Shown here one piece after another: positions 15,061 through 23,725 of a stretch of 26,629 nucleotides of DNA (position 1 is the first letter of the stretch; each line of letters starts with the position of its first letter). The DNA is from UBA1738 sp964388835. GTDB taxonomy: Bacteria; Bacillota; Clostridia; UBA1381. The stretch spans positions 1 to 26,629 of the forward strand of contig CAYMBZ010000017.1 of assembly GCA_964388835.1 (NCBI GenBank), given 5' to 3'. The notes under the pieces are model-generated. The model saw nothing but the letters and a program-made list of their open reading frames with translations, did no database searches and was not told the DNA's origin. Made by a program: the position numbers and the translations under genes.

Positions 15061-15911
15061 AAGCAAAATTCGGAGCGGCAGGCAACAGCGACAGCTTTTA
15101 TCAAGAGGGATACAAGGCATCGGAGGAAATGCCGAGGTGGCTTAACGAACGCGGACTTGATGCATATGAATACCAGTGCGGCAACGGTGTACGATGCGGT
15201 GAGGTGACAGCTAAAAAAATTGCGGTGGAGGCGGAGGAAAATAACATAATTATGAGCGTACATTCGCCGTATTATATCAATCTTGCAACTCCTGATGAGG
15301 AAAAGCGCGCGGGAAGTATAAATTATATAATGCAATCAGCGCAACTGGCAAAATACCTAAAGGGTGACCGCGTTGTGGTGCACAGCGGTGCAATAGGAAA
15401 GCTTGAAAGGTCGGAAGCACTTGAATATGCAAAAAAGACCTTAAAAGCGGCGCGTGAGGCAATGGTAAGCGGCGGCTTTGAAAACATACGCCTTTGCATA
15501 GAAACTATGGGAAAAATTAATCAGCTGGGAAACCTTGAGGAGGTTATGGAGCTGTGCAAACTTGATGAAAGCTTTCTACCATGTATCGATTTTGGGCATC
15601 TGAATGCAAGAACACTCGGCGGTCTTAAAACAAAGGCGGATTTTGAAGCAATTTTCGATGCCATGAAAAATTCTCTGGGTGAAGAGAGAATGAGGGTATT
15701 CCATAGTCATTTCAGTAAAATAGAATACACAAAGGGCGGGGAGAAGAAGCACCTAACTTTCGAAGATACGTTTTTCGGTCCTGAATTTGACTTTGTAGCC
15801 GAGATTATTGCGGAAAGGGATATTGCGCCCACTATCATGTGCGAATCGGCGGGAACGCAAGCAGAGGATGCCCGTGTAATGAAAAAGATGTATTTGGCGG
15901 CAAAAAAGTAA
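15057..15911 (+). CDS. Endonuclease IV-like TIM-barrel protein (AP endonuclease family 2)
   Basis: The family cleaves DNA 5' to abasic sites with three metal ions. Candidate ligands line up at nearly the same positions as in E. coli Nfo: His69 (VHSPY), His109 (VVHSG), Glu149 (CIETMG), Asp178 and His181 (IDFGH), His216 (FHSHF) and Glu263 (CESAG). The Asp-x-His pair usually found near 229-231 reads GEKKH, so one aspartate ligand is not obvious. DNA-repair activity is therefore likely but not certain; another TIM-barrel hydrolase or isomerase role is possible. Length is 284 residues. The ATG overlaps the aroK stop, placing it at the end of the yqeG-aroE-aroK operon. Confidence 0.8.
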   Translation: MKAKFGAAGNSDSFYQEGYKASEEMPRWLNERGLDAYEYQCGNGVRCGEVTAKKIAVEAEENNIIMSVHSPYYINLATPDEEKRAGSINYIMQSAQLAKYLKGDRVVVHSGAIGKLERSEALEYAKKTLKAAREAMVSGGFENIRLCIETMGKINQLGNLEEVMELCKLDESFLPCIDFGHLNARTLGGLKTKADFEAIFDAMKNSLGEERMRVFHSHFSKIEYTKGGEKKHLTFEDTFFGPEFDFVAEIIAERDIAPTIMCESAGTQAEDARVMKKMYLAAKK

Positions 15912-15927
15912 ATTCTTGAAAAAAGTA

Positions 15928-15956
15928 TTGACAAATCAGCAATAATGTATTATAAT
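15928..15956 (+). promoter_or_regulatory. Consensus sigma-A promoter for tRNA-Thr
   Basis: TTGACA (15928-15933) and TATAAT (15951-15956) lie exactly 17 bp apart. The -10 ends 11 nt before the mature tRNA 5' end, leaving a very short leader. Confidence 0.9.
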
Positions 15957-15967
15957 ATTGTTGTTGT

Positions 15968-16042
<75 letters not shown>

Positions 16043-16043
<1 letters not shown>

Positions 16044-16075
16044 AAAGCGATTGGCAAATGTCGATCGCTTTTTCT
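16043..16075 (+). terminator. Intrinsic terminator of tRNA-Thr
   Basis: AAAAGCGAT (16043-16051) pairs with ATCGCTTTT (16064-16072) and is followed by further T residues. It begins at the last base of the tRNA CCA end. Confidence 0.88.
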
Positions 16076-16102
16076 TTAATATGAAAAATGGGGGATGAAA
16101 TT

Positions 16103-17461
16103 ATGTCAACAGAAAAAAGAGGCAGCTTTACCGGTAAAATCGGATTTGTGCTTGCGGCGGCAGGCTCGGCGGTCGGATTGGGAAATATCTGGAGATTTCC
16201 GTATCTTGCAGCAAAATACGGCGGGGGTATTTTCTTGCTGGTTTACATCATTCTTGCGGTAACATTCGGCTTTGCGCTGATGGCGGGAGAAATTGCATTG
16301 GGACGAAAAACAGGACTCAGCGCAATAGGAGCTTTTAAACAGCTTGGAAAGAAATATGCTTTTATCGGCTATTTGGCATCTGCGGTACCCATGATAATTT
16401 TGCCGTATTATTCGGTTATAGGCGGCTGGGTGAGTAAATATCTGTTTGAATTTTTAATGCATGGCGCATCAAATGCGGCGAATGATACATTTTTCAGCGG
16501 ATTTATCGGACAAACAGGTGAGCCTGTAATGTGGTTTTTGCTCTATCTCGGCGTGACGGCTGTGGTTGTGCTTTTCGGTGTTGAAAAGGGTATCGAAAAA
16601 GTGAGCAAGGTTATGATGCCTATATTGGTTCTCCTTTCGATAGTTGTGGCAATTTATTCGATTTGCATGCCGGGTGCGCTTGAGGGCGTGAAATATTACA
16701 TATTGCCGGACTTCTCGAAATTTTCGCCGACAACAGTTCTGGCGGCAATGGGACAGCTGTTCTATTCAATGTCATTGGCTATGGGAATTATGATAACATA
16801 CGGATCATATATGAAGAAGGATGTGAATCTTGAATCTTCGGTTAAGCAGATAGAGCTCTTTGATACCGGAATCGCGTTTTTGGCAGGACTTATGATTATA
16901 CCGGCGGTGTTTGTTTTCTCCGGCGGAAGCCCCGAAGCGCTGGGCAAGGGCCCGAGCCTTATGTTCATAACGCTTCCTAAGGTGTTTGACACCATGGCGG
17001 GCGGAAATTTAATCGGAATAACATTCTTCCTGCTCGTGCTCTTCGCGGCTCTTACATCATCGATTTCACTTATGGAAACGGTTGTGTCAATAGTATGCGA
17101 TAAGTGCGGTATCGGCAGAAAAGCGGCTTGTGTAATTGTTTTTGCGGGTTCTGCATTAATCGGATTGCCGTCATCTTTGGGTTACAGCGCATGGAGCGAT
17201 GTTAAGATTATAGGCATGCAATTCTTGGATTTCTTTGACTTTATAAGCAACAGTGTGCTTATGCCGATAGTTGCGTTCTTGACATGTATCTTTATCGGAT
17301 ATGTAATCAAGCCAAAGGCTGTGATTGATGAGGTTGAGATTTCGGCTGAGTTTAAGAGAAGACGTCTCTTTACGGTGGTAATCAAATACCTTGCGCCGAT
17401 TTGCATTGTTTTGATTTTGATATCATCTCTGCTTGATGCTTTTGGAATATTTAAAATATGA
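16103..17461 (+). CDS. Neurotransmitter:sodium symporter family (SNF) transporter
   Basis: This membrane protein (452 residues) couples sodium entry to uptake of a small substrate, in characterised bacterial members mostly amino acids (LeuT, TnaT). The family signature is in the first membrane segment: GSAVGLGNIWRFPYLAAKYGG (about 21-41), which includes the unwound sodium/substrate site. About eleven further hydrophobic segments follow, including VVVLFGVEKGIEKVSK and LFAALTSSISLMETVVS (sodium-site serines in segment 8). The start at 16103 is chosen because GGGGGA (16090-16095) lies 7 nt upstream; an ATG at 16088 overlaps that ribosome site. A strong terminator follows. The substrate is not predictable. 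Confidence 0.93.
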   Translation: MSTEKRGSFTGKIGFVLAAAGSAVGLGNIWRFPYLAAKYGGGIFLLVYIILAVTFGFALMAGEIALGRKTGLSAIGAFKQLGKKYAFIGYLASAVPMIILPYYSVIGGWVSKYLFEFLMHGASNAANDTFFSGFIGQTGEPVMWFLLYLGVTAVVVLFGVEKGIEKVSKVMMPILVLLSIVVAIYSICMPGALEGVKYYILPDFSKFSPTTVLAAMGQLFYSMSLAMGIMITYGSYMKKDVNLESSVKQIELFDTGIAFLAGLMIIPAVFVFSGGSPEALGKGPSLMFITLPKVFDTMAGGNLIGITFFLLVLFAALTSSISLMETVVSIVCDKCGIGRKAACVIVFAGSALIGLPSSLGYSAWSDVKIIGMQFLDFFDFISNSVLMPIVAFLTCIFIGYVIKPKAVIDEVEISAEFKRRRLFTVVIKYLAPICIVLILISSLLDAFGIFKI

Positions 17462-17462
17462 T

Positions 17463-17496
17463 AAAAAGCGGACTCAGTTTTTGAGCCCGCTTTTTT
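17463..17496. terminator. Bidirectional terminator between the SNF transporter and tmcAL
   Basis: AAAAAGCGG (17463-17471) pairs with CCGCTTTTT (17487-17495). An inner CTCA/TGAG stem follows after one mismatch. A- and T-runs on both sides let it serve both convergent genes. The rest of the gap to 17600 holds only a small GGGAG/CTCCC hairpin (about 17553-17573). Confidence 0.88.
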
Positions 17497-17600
17497 GATG
17501 TATGACGTGTATATCTGCGGTGAGCAGAACACAAACTCACATCGTAAGGTGTGGAGGGGAAAGCTCCCTCACGCGCGGCAGTGGAAAGTATTTTTGATAT

Positions 17601-18731
17601 TTACAGAATTATAGGTGAGTGTGTGTAATCTCGATTTTGAGCTACAGAACGGTCAGCGCAAAGTGCAGCAAGATTTGTGGCAAAGATATCCGGGAGAATA
17701 GCGTCCGATTTGAAATCGGCAACCTTATTTACAATCGGCAAAGTACATTTTTTCTTCATTTCAGAAAGGAGCACGCGACCGGTATCGTTCATTCCAAGCA
17801 CACGGATATATTCCGGAGGAGCGGGTGTGCCGCGCAGACCCAACAGAACCGACAGCGCAATGCGCGAAAGCCTTGTGTGGGTATAGCGCTTGGTTTTCAC
17901 AAAATCAAGCATTTCGGTTATGCTTTTTAAATCAGTTGCCTTTAAAAATCTGTTTGCAAGCCCAGGTTCAATGCCGCATATACCGTCAAAGGCGGCACTG
18001 CCTCGGCTTACGAGAATGTATTTGAATATATCGGAAAGACGGTTTATATCGTATGTTTCATGCTCCGAAAAATCAAAAGGAGTAAGGGGTAAAATATCCT
18101 CACCGGATTTGAGCATTTGGCGGATAAGTGTTGCCGATGCAAGATTATCCGAAATAGTAAGGTCATGGTATCCCGCACCCTTGCGCCGCAGTGTTATCGG
18201 AGTAATTGAGCTGTTGAGTTTATACAGCGCCTTAATATATTCGATTGCAAGAATGTTGTTGGGCGAGGCGAGTATGTCCGCATTTAAAATATCACTGTAT
18301 GCGGCGGCGTGAGCACGGGCATAGCTCATTCCCCAAGCGGACAGCTCTTTAATTTTTGCGGATACTTCAGGCGGCTCGGAAAGCATGATTTCGGCATAGT
18401 TTTTTAAAGTTTCGATATCTCCGGATTCGCTGCCGAAACTCACCGCATCGATAATTTTAAGAGCATCCAAAATTCGTATTCCACCCTCGGCAAAGTCACC
18501 TGCGGAGGACAGACAGTGTTTTACCGGAAGCTCAATAATCAAATCCGCACCGCAGGAAAGCGCCGCTTCGGCACGTGTCCATTTGTCGAACACGGCAACA
18601 TCGCCGCGCTGTACAAAGCTTCCGCTCATTACACAGACAACGGCATCGAATTCGTTTTTTAAAGTGTCTATTTGATATTTGTGACCGTAGTGAAACGGAT
18701 TGTATTCACAGATAATTCCCACTGTGCGCAA
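17601..18731 (-). CDS. tmcAL: tRNA(Met) cytidine acetate ligase TmcAL (YlbM)
   Basis: TmcAL makes N4-acetylcytidine at the wobble position of elongator tRNA-Met from acetate and ATP. The N-terminal nucleotidyltransferase domain opens with GIICEYNPFHYGH, giving the HxGH motif His14-x-Gly16-His17. MSGSFVQRGDVAVFDKWTRAE (about 35-55) and GADLIIELP follow, all diagnostic of the YlbM family. The 376-residue length is slightly short of Bacillus YlbM. The start is TTG at 18731, supported by AAGGAGG just upstream. It is a single leftward gene that diverges from nifS and shares a bidirectional terminator with the SNF gene. Confidence 0.93.
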   Translation of the reverse strand: MRTVGIICEYNPFHYGHKYQIDTLKNEFDAVVCVMSGSFVQRGDVAVFDKWTRAEAALSCGADLIIELPVKHCLSSAGDFAEGGIRILDALKIIDAVSFGSESGDIETLKNYAEIMLSEPPEVSAKIKELSAWGMSYARAHAAAYSDILNADILASPNNILAIEYIKALYKLNSSITPITLRRKGAGYHDLTISDNLASATLIRQMLKSGEDILPLTPFDFSEHETYDINRLSDIFKYILVSRGSAAFDGICGIEPGLANRFLKATDLKSITEMLDFVKTKRYTHTRLSRIALSVLLGLRGTPAPPEYIRVLGMNDTGRVLLSEMKKKCTLPIVNKVADFKSDAILPDIFATNLAALCADRSVAQNRDYTHSPIIL

Positions 18732-18762
18732 GACGGAGTCCTCCTTTTTACAATTTACTATT

Positions 18763-18791
18763 ATTATATATCAATATTTTGAATTTGTACA
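18763..18791 (-). promoter_or_regulatory. Probable sigma-A promoter for tmcAL
   Basis: On the minus strand a -35-like TGTACA (18786-18791) and a perfect TATAAT (18763-18768) are separated by 17 bp. It lies 32 nt upstream of the TTG start and back to back with the nifS promoter. Confidence 0.6.
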
Positions 18792-18836
18792 GTGTAATTT
18801 TATTTATTTTGATGTATAATAATTGAATAAATTGAG

Positions 18837-18865
18837 TTGACAAAATGCGACTAATGAATTATAAT
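18837..18865 (+). promoter_or_regulatory. Consensus sigma-A promoter for nifS-nifU
   Basis: TTGACA (18837-18842) and TATAAT (18860-18865) are 17 bp apart. Transcription would start near 18872, downstream of the ATG at 18870, which supports the later nifS start. No clear IscR-type operator was recognised. Confidence 0.88.
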
Positions 18866-18911
18866 ATATATGAATAAATGTTCAAATGTTAATTTAAACG
18901 GAGATGTTATG

Positions 18912-20093
18912 ATGAAGGTTTATATGGACAACAATGCAACAACTTCTTTAAAGCGGGAAGTGTTGGAAGAAATGCTGCCGTACTACACGGAAATTTACGG
19001 AAACGCTTCGTCAAAATTTTACGAGGTGGGAAGAGTTGCCGAGGCGGCTGTTCTTAAAATGCGTGAGCGTGTAGCCGCACAGCTGGGTGCAAAAACCAAT
19101 GAAATATATTTTACGGCTTCGGGATGCGAGGCGGATAACTGGGCGATAAAGGGCATTGCTTTTGCAAACCAAAACAAGGGCAAGCACATTATCACGTCAC
19201 AAATTGAACATCATGCCATATTGTCGGCATGCGAGTTTTTGGAAAAAAACGGTTTTGAAGTGACCTATCTTCCGGTTGATGAAGAGGGACACATAAAGCC
19301 CGAGGACGTTGAGAATGCAATCCGCGAGGATACTGTTTTGGTTTCGATTATGACGGCAAACAATGAAATAGGAACGATTGAGCCTATTAAAGAGATTGCC
19401 GCGGTATGCAAAAAACATAAGGTTCTTTTCCATACCGATAGCGTTCAAGCAATCGGACATATGCCGATTAACGTTGCGGATTTGGGTGTTGACATGCTGT
19501 CGCTTTCTGCACATAAGTTCCATGGACCAAAGGGTGTGGGCGTGCTTTATATCAGAAACGGTGTAAAGATTGATAACCTTATTCACGGCGGCGGTCAGGA
19601 AAGAGGAAAGAGAGCGGCAACAGAAAATATCGCAGGTATGGCAGGGCTTACAAAGGCTCTTGAGATAGCCAATACCAACCTTGAAGAAAAAACCGCAAAA
19701 ATGAAAAAACTGCGGGATATGCTTGTTTCGGGTATTTCCGAGAAAATACCTTACTGCAGGTTAAACGGGCCGTCGGACGATACTCGTCTTTGCAACAATG
19801 TTAATTTTTCTTTCAAGTATATTGAGGGAGAATCGATACTTATGTTGCTTGATATGAAAGGCGTAGCTGCTTCCAGCGGAAGTGCATGCGCATCGGGTTC
19901 GTTAGACCCGTCCCATGTGCTTTTGGCAATAGGATTGCCGCATGAAATAGCGCACGGCTCTCTTAGACTCAGTGTGGGAGATGACACTACCGAGGAGGAA
20001 GTGAAGTATGTTTTGGAAACACTTCCGCCGATAATTGAGCGGCTGAGAGCGATGTCGCCGCTGTATGAAGAAATTAGTAAAAAGGAGAACTGA
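18912..20093 (+). CDS. nifS: Cysteine desulfurase, NifS/IscS class
   Basis: A PLP enzyme that strips sulfur from cysteine and passes it to the Fe-S scaffold encoded next door. DNNATT opens the protein. The EHHA histidine is at about 100-101. SAHKFHGPKG holds the PLP lysine Lys202, and SSGSACASGS carries the mobile catalytic Cys326. These are features of group I desulfurases, and the 393-residue length fits. The ATG at 18912 is preferred: GGAG (18900-18903) lies 8 nt upstream (the ATG at 18909 is only 5 nt away), and the promoter's predicted start site excludes the ATG at 18870. nifU follows 5 nt downstream. No hesB, hscA or fdx genes accompany it, so this is a minimal NIF/ISC pair. Confidence 0.95.
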   Translation: MKVYMDNNATTSLKREVLEEMLPYYTEIYGNASSKFYEVGRVAEAAVLKMRERVAAQLGAKTNEIYFTASGCEADNWAIKGIAFANQNKGKHIITSQIEHHAILSACEFLEKNGFEVTYLPVDEEGHIKPEDVENAIREDTVLVSIMTANNEIGTIEPIKEIAAVCKKHKVLFHTDSVQAIGHMPINVADLGVDMLSLSAHKFHGPKGVGVLYIRNGVKIDNLIHGGGQERGKRAATENIAGMAGLTKALEIANTNLEEKTAKMKKLRDMLVSGISEKIPYCRLNGPSDDTRLCNNVNFSFKYIEGESILMLLDMKGVAASSGSACASGSLDPSHVLLAIGLPHEIAHGSLRLSVGDDTTEEEVKYVLETLPPIIERLRAMSPLYEEISKKEN

Positions 20094-20098
20094 TAATT

Positions 20099-20524
20099 AT
20101 GTATTCGGAAAAAGTAATGGATCATTTTGCAAACCCGAGAAACGTAGGCGAAATTGAGGGTGCGAACGCCGTAGGTCAGGTGGGAAACGCAAAGTGCGGA
20201 GATATAATGAAAATTTATATGGATATTGACAGCAATGATGTAATAAAGGATGTCAAATTCAAAACTTTCGGTTGTGGTGCAGCTATTGCAACAAGCTCTA
20301 TGGCAACTGAAATGGTTAAGGGAAAAACCGTGGATGAAGCACTTAAGCTTACCAACAAGGCAGTAATGGAAGCGCTGGACGGCTTGCCGCCGGAAAAGGT
20401 GCACTGCTCTGTTTTGGCAGAAGAAGCAATAAGAGCGGCAATTGACAGCTACAGAGGCGGAGACGGCGAGGGTGCTCCTCATTCCTGCGGCAGTGATTGT
20501 GCAAGTTGCCCAAATTGCAAGTAA
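20099..20524 (+). CDS. nifU: Fe-S cluster scaffold protein, NifU/IscU family, with cysteine-rich tail
   Basis: The 141-residue scaffold assembles Fe-S clusters from sulfur supplied by NifS. The three conserved cysteines are Cys33 (AKCGD, with Asp35 for cluster release), Cys59 (FGCGA) and Cys103 (HCSVL). After the IscU domain ends near residue 120, a glycine-rich linker leads to a short tail with four more cysteines (130, 134, 137, 140) spaced C-x3-C-x2-C-x2-C. It is far shorter than the full NifU architecture with ferredoxin and C-terminal Nfu domains. The tail might hold a metal or accept sulfur, which is inference. AAAAGGAG precedes the ATG. A strong terminator follows. Confidence 0.94.
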   Translation: MYSEKVMDHFANPRNVGEIEGANAVGQVGNAKCGDIMKIYMDIDSNDVIKDVKFKTFGCGAAIATSSMATEMVKGKTVDEALKLTNKAVMEALDGLPPEKVHCSVLAEEAIRAAIDSYRGGDGEGAPHSCGSDCASCPNCK

Positions 20525-20529
20525 ATATA

Positions 20530-20579
20530 ACGGGATGTATCAAGCTGATATGTTCGGCTGTAGATACATCCCGTTTTTT
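20530..20579 (+). terminator. Intrinsic terminator of nifS-nifU
   Basis: ACGGGATGTATC (20530-20541) pairs perfectly with GATACATCCCGT (20563-20574), followed by a T6 run (20574-20579). The T-run touches the stop codon of the convergent mltG gene. Confidence 0.9.
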
Positions 20580-21609
20580 AGTTATTCATAGTGTTTTTGT
20601 GTGCTTCATAGCTTTCGGTAAAAATGTGACTTCCGTCATTTTTTGCCGTGTCGGTGTGGTAGTAAAGATAGCTGTGCTTTGCGGGATTTGCCGCCGCTTT
20701 TACGGAAGCGATTCCGGGACAGCATATAGGCCCCGGCGGTAAGCCCTTATACTTGTAGGTGTTGTACTTTGAAGATGTTTCAAGGTCCTTGTAATAAACA
20801 CGTTCAACATTGTACATTCCGTCCGAAATAGCATAAACCACAGTAGCATCAAGCTGGAGTGGCATGCCGCTTGAAAGACGGTTTTCAATAACACCGGCAA
20901 TTAGGGAGCGTTCATTTGTAAGCTTTGCTTCACGCTCAATCATAGATGCCTTTATTACGGTATCAAAAAGCTTATCCTGCTGAATATTAAGCGATGCCGT
21001 CTGCTTTTCGAACTCTTTGAGAAGGGTGTCGATTATGTCATGTGCAGATGCATCGGAATAAAATTCGTAGGTCGACGGATACAAAAAGCCCTGAAGCCGA
21101 TATTTTATCGATTTGTCGCGCGGAACCGAGTTTAAGAAAGAATAATTGTAATCATCCTTTAATGCGTTTTCGAATTCGGCTTCGGTACATAGTCCCATTT
21201 CGGAAATACGTGCTTTAATGCGCTCCACCGAATATCCCTCCGGAACGGTGAGTGTTACGGTACGCTTCTTTGCGCCCTTTGTTGCGAGCGTTTCAATAAT
21301 CTCGGAAGAAGAGGCATCGGTGTCGATTTTAAATGTTCCGTATTGAAGCTTTCCGCTGTATTTGGAAGTGGAAAGACGGAAAAGAAACCAAAGCTTTGAG
21401 TGTATTACGCCCTCATCTTTCAATATTTCCGCAATTTCAACGCTGGAGGTGCCCTCTTTAATGGTAACGGCAACGGTTTTAGGATTAATTCCGGATATAA
21501 TCGAGCCGATAACTGCAAAAGCGGTGATTATGACAACAGCTGACATAAGGAGGCGTTGTCTTTTTCTTTTTTTGTATCTAAGCTTTAATCGGTTTAAACC
21601 CTTTTCCAT
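20578..21609 (-). CDS. mltG: Endolytic murein transglycosylase MltG (YceG-like)
   Basis: MltG cuts nascent peptidoglycan strands and limits glycan length. A basic N-terminal cytoplasmic segment (1-20) precedes one membrane helix (about 20-40). A LysM-like region follows (about 45-110), then the catalytic domain. The catalytic glutamate is Glu225 in SMIEREA, and YPSTYEF and GLPPGPI are family landmarks; the usual NPG after GLPPGPI reads CCPG here. The 343-residue length is normal. It is encoded 12 nt downstream of obg in the same leftward transcript, an unusual partner for it. AGGTGA lies before its start. Confidence 0.93.
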   Translation of the reverse strand: MEKGLNRLKLRYKKRKRQRLLMSAVVIITAFAVIGSIISGINPKTVAVTIKEGTSSVEIAEILKDEGVIHSKLWFLFRLSTSKYSGKLQYGTFKIDTDASSSEIIETLATKGAKKRTVTLTVPEGYSVERIKARISEMGLCTEAEFENALKDDYNYSFLNSVPRDKSIKYRLQGFLYPSTYEFYSDASAHDIIDTLLKEFEKQTASLNIQQDKLFDTVIKASMIEREAKLTNERSLIAGVIENRLSSGMPLQLDATVVYAISDGMYNVERVYYKDLETSSKYNTYKYKGLPPGPICCPGIASVKAAANPAKHSYLYYHTDTAKNDGSHIFTESYEAHKNTMNN

Positions 21610-21621
21610 AAATTCACCTCA

Positions 21622-22902
21622 TTACCACACAAAATCAAATTCCAAATCGCCGATTCTTACGGTATCACCCTCATGAATACCGGCATCGACTAACGCATCT
21701 ATAACGCCGCGATTTTTAAGCGCCTGTTGGAAGAACTGCAGACTTTCGGTGTCCGAGAAGTTTACACTTCCGCCGACGGCTTCAATCCATGTTCCCGATA
21801 TTACGTAAACACCGTCCGAAACGGTAACTTCAAATCCCTTGTCGGTTTTATCGATAAATTCTTCTTCATTTATATCCATTTCCACTTCAAATTCTTGTAT
21901 GGGAGGAAGCTTTTGAAGCTGTTCGTAAGTGTACTGCATAAGTGCGCGAACCCCCTCGCCTGTTGCTGCGGAAATGGGGAATACGCGGTAGCCTTGCTTT
22001 TCCGCTTCTGCCAAAAAGTTCGAATACGCGCTTTCGTCTTGAATAATATCCGTTTTGTTTGCCGCGATAATCTGGGGACGGGTTTCAAGCTCAAGATTGT
22101 ATTTTACAAGCTCCTTGTTTATGATTTCGAAATCCTCCAGTGGATTTCTGCCCTCTATTCCCGATACGTCAACAACATGAATCAAAAGGCGTGTGCGTTC
22201 AATGTGCCGCAAAAATTCATGCCCCAATCCGACACCCTCGCTTGCACCCTCGATAATTCCCGGAATATCAGCAAGAACAAAATTCATGTGCTCGTCAAGA
22301 GATACCACTCCGAGATTTGGCTCAAGGGTTGTGAAATGATAGTTTGCGATTTTGGGGTCGGCCTTGGTTGTGCGGGAGAGAATTGTTGATTTACCTACAT
22401 TCGGGAAGCCCACAAGACCTACATCCGCCAAAAGCTTAAGCTCCAAAAATACCTCACGTTCATCGCCTTTTTGACCGTTTTTGGCAAAATTTGGCGTTTG
22501 GCGTGTAGCTGTGGCAAAATGAGCGTTTCCCCAGCCGCCGTTTCCGCCGCGTGCAAGGATTACATCCTTGTCGGGGTCATATAAGTCGGCTATAATTTTT
22601 CCCGTTTCGGCGTCGCGAACAACGGTTCCCTGAGGTACGGATATGATAATATCCTCGCCCCGCTTGCCGTTCATCTTGTTGCGCATGCCTGCCTGTCCGC
22701 TTTCGGCAACATATTTACGCTTGTACCTGAAATCCATAAGCGTTGAGAGACCTAAGTCAACGCGGAATACAACATTTCCGCCCTTTCCGCCGTCTCCGCC
22801 GTCCGGACCGCCGGCAGCAACATATTTTTCACGATGAAATGCTATTGCGCCGTTTCCACCGTTTCCGGCTTTTATAAAAATTTTTGCTTTATCGATAAAC
22901 AT
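21622..22902 (-). CDS. obg: Obg family GTPase (CgtA/ObgE)
   Basis: Obg is an essential GTPase linked to late 50S ribosome assembly, stress responses and, in Bacillus, entry into sporulation. The glycine-rich Obg fold covers residues 1 to about 158. The G domain has the P-loop GFPNVGKS at 165-172, switch II DIPGII, and NKTD for guanine recognition. A C-terminal OCT domain occupies roughly the last 85 residues, present in the longer Firmicutes form (426 residues). CGGAGA lies just before the ATG at 22902. The frequent neighbours rplU, ysxB and rpmA are not adjacent; mltG follows instead. Confidence 0.96.
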   Translation of the reverse strand: MFIDKAKIFIKAGNGGNGAIAFHREKYVAAGGPDGGDGGKGGNVVFRVDLGLSTLMDFRYKRKYVAESGQAGMRNKMNGKRGEDIIISVPQGTVVRDAETGKIIADLYDPDKDVILARGGNGGWGNAHFATATRQTPNFAKNGQKGDEREVFLELKLLADVGLVGFPNVGKSTILSRTTKADPKIANYHFTTLEPNLGVVSLDEHMNFVLADIPGIIEGASEGVGLGHEFLRHIERTRLLIHVVDVSGIEGRNPLEDFEIINKELVKYNLELETRPQIIAANKTDIIQDESAYSNFLAEAEKQGYRVFPISAATGEGVRALMQYTYEQLQKLPPIQEFEVEMDINEEEFIDKTDKGFEVTVSDGVYVISGTWIEAVGGSVNFSDTESLQFFQQALKNRGVIDALVDAGIHEGDTVRIGDLEFDFVW

Positions 22903-22964
22903 TTAACTTCTCCGTTTCTTATTTTTTTCCATGTGGTTTACTTAAATTTTCGAATTATATCATA

Positions 22965-22992
22965 AGTATAGCACAAAATGCGGAATTTGTAA
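22965..22992 (-). promoter_or_regulatory. Possible promoter for obg-mltG
   Basis: On the minus strand TTACAA (22987-22992) and TATACT (22965-22970) are 16 bp apart, about 60 nt before the obg start. Both boxes deviate from consensus, so this is a tentative call; a TATAAT slightly downstream lacks a -35. Confidence 0.35.
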
Positions 22993-23039
22993 ATAGATGA
23001 ATAAACAGAGTGTAAAAAGGATTTTTAATGAAAGCGATA

Positions 23040-23068
23040 TTGACTTTATGGGGATTTTGTTATAAAAT
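23040..23068 (+). promoter_or_regulatory. Probable promoter for the DEDDh exonuclease
   Basis: TTGACT (23040-23045) is followed after 17 bp by TAAAAT (23063-23068); TATAAA at 23061 with a 15-bp spacer overlaps it. The ribosome site CGGAGAG (about 23087-23093) and the ATG follow. Confidence 0.6.
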
Positions 23069-23097
23069 AAGTATATCAAAGAGTTACGGAGAGAAAA

Positions 23098-23703
23098 ATG
23101 GATTTTGTTGCAATAGATTTCGAAACTGCTACTTCAAAATGGACAAGTATTTGCAGTATGGGCATATGTGTGGTTGAAAATAATAAGGTAAAAGAGGTCA
23201 GGGAAATCCCGGTGAGACCGGTACCGTTTGAATTTAATGAGTATAATATTGCCATTCATGGAATAAGGCCGGAGGATGTGGCGGATAAGCCCACATTTGA
23301 CAAGTATTGGGCGGAAATAAAGCCATATCTTGATAATAAGCTTGTAATTGCGCATAACGCTTCCTTTGATGTGGGCGCGCTTACAAAAACTTTGGATATG
23401 TTCGGCTTGGAAAAACCGAAATTTGATTATCTGTGCACGGTGAAGCTTTCTCAAAAGGCATACCCTGATTTTGTAAGTCATAAGCTTAATTTCTTGGGTG
23501 AAAGTCTCGGTATTGATTTTTCACATCATACCGCGTGTGATGATGCGTATGCATGTGCGATGGTTTTGGTGCATATTTTGGAGGATTTTGGCATAAACTC
23601 ATTACAGGAGATAGAAAGTCGATTCGAGATTGGTGTTGGCAAGGTTTTTGACGGATGCGTTGAGCCTTGCAGAAAAAATGGAAAAAAGAAGAAAACTCAT
23701 TGA
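23098..23703 (+). CDS. DEDDh 3'-5' exonuclease (DNA polymerase III epsilon-like)
   Basis: A stand-alone exonuclease domain of 201 residues. Exo I is DFET with Asp7 and Glu9, Exo II is HNASFD with Asp91, and Exo III is HHTACDDAYA with the general base near His144 and Asp148. These bind two metal ions for 3'-5' hydrolysis of DNA or RNA. The tail after residue 185 is basic and may contact nucleic acid. The family includes DnaQ, the exonuclease domain of PolC and small nucleases; this one is not fused to a polymerase or GIY-YIG domain, so its precise role (proofreading or RNA/DNA repair) is open. It is a single gene, followed by the hairpin-array repeat. Confidence 0.9.
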   Translation: MDFVAIDFETATSKWTSICSMGICVVENNKVKEVREIPVRPVPFEFNEYNIAIHGIRPEDVADKPTFDKYWAEIKPYLDNKLVIAHNASFDVGALTKTLDMFGLEKPKFDYLCTVKLSQKAYPDFVSHKLNFLGESLGIDFSHHTACDDAYACAMVLVHILEDFGINSLQEIESRFEIGVGKVFDGCVEPCRKNGKKKKTH

Positions 23704-23725
23704 TTTTAATTTTAATGTGTGATAT

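Noticed and set aside
18781..18870. IscR/Rrf2-type operator at the nifS promoter.
   Set aside because: No convincing dyad matching known IscR sites was found, only AT-rich sequence.
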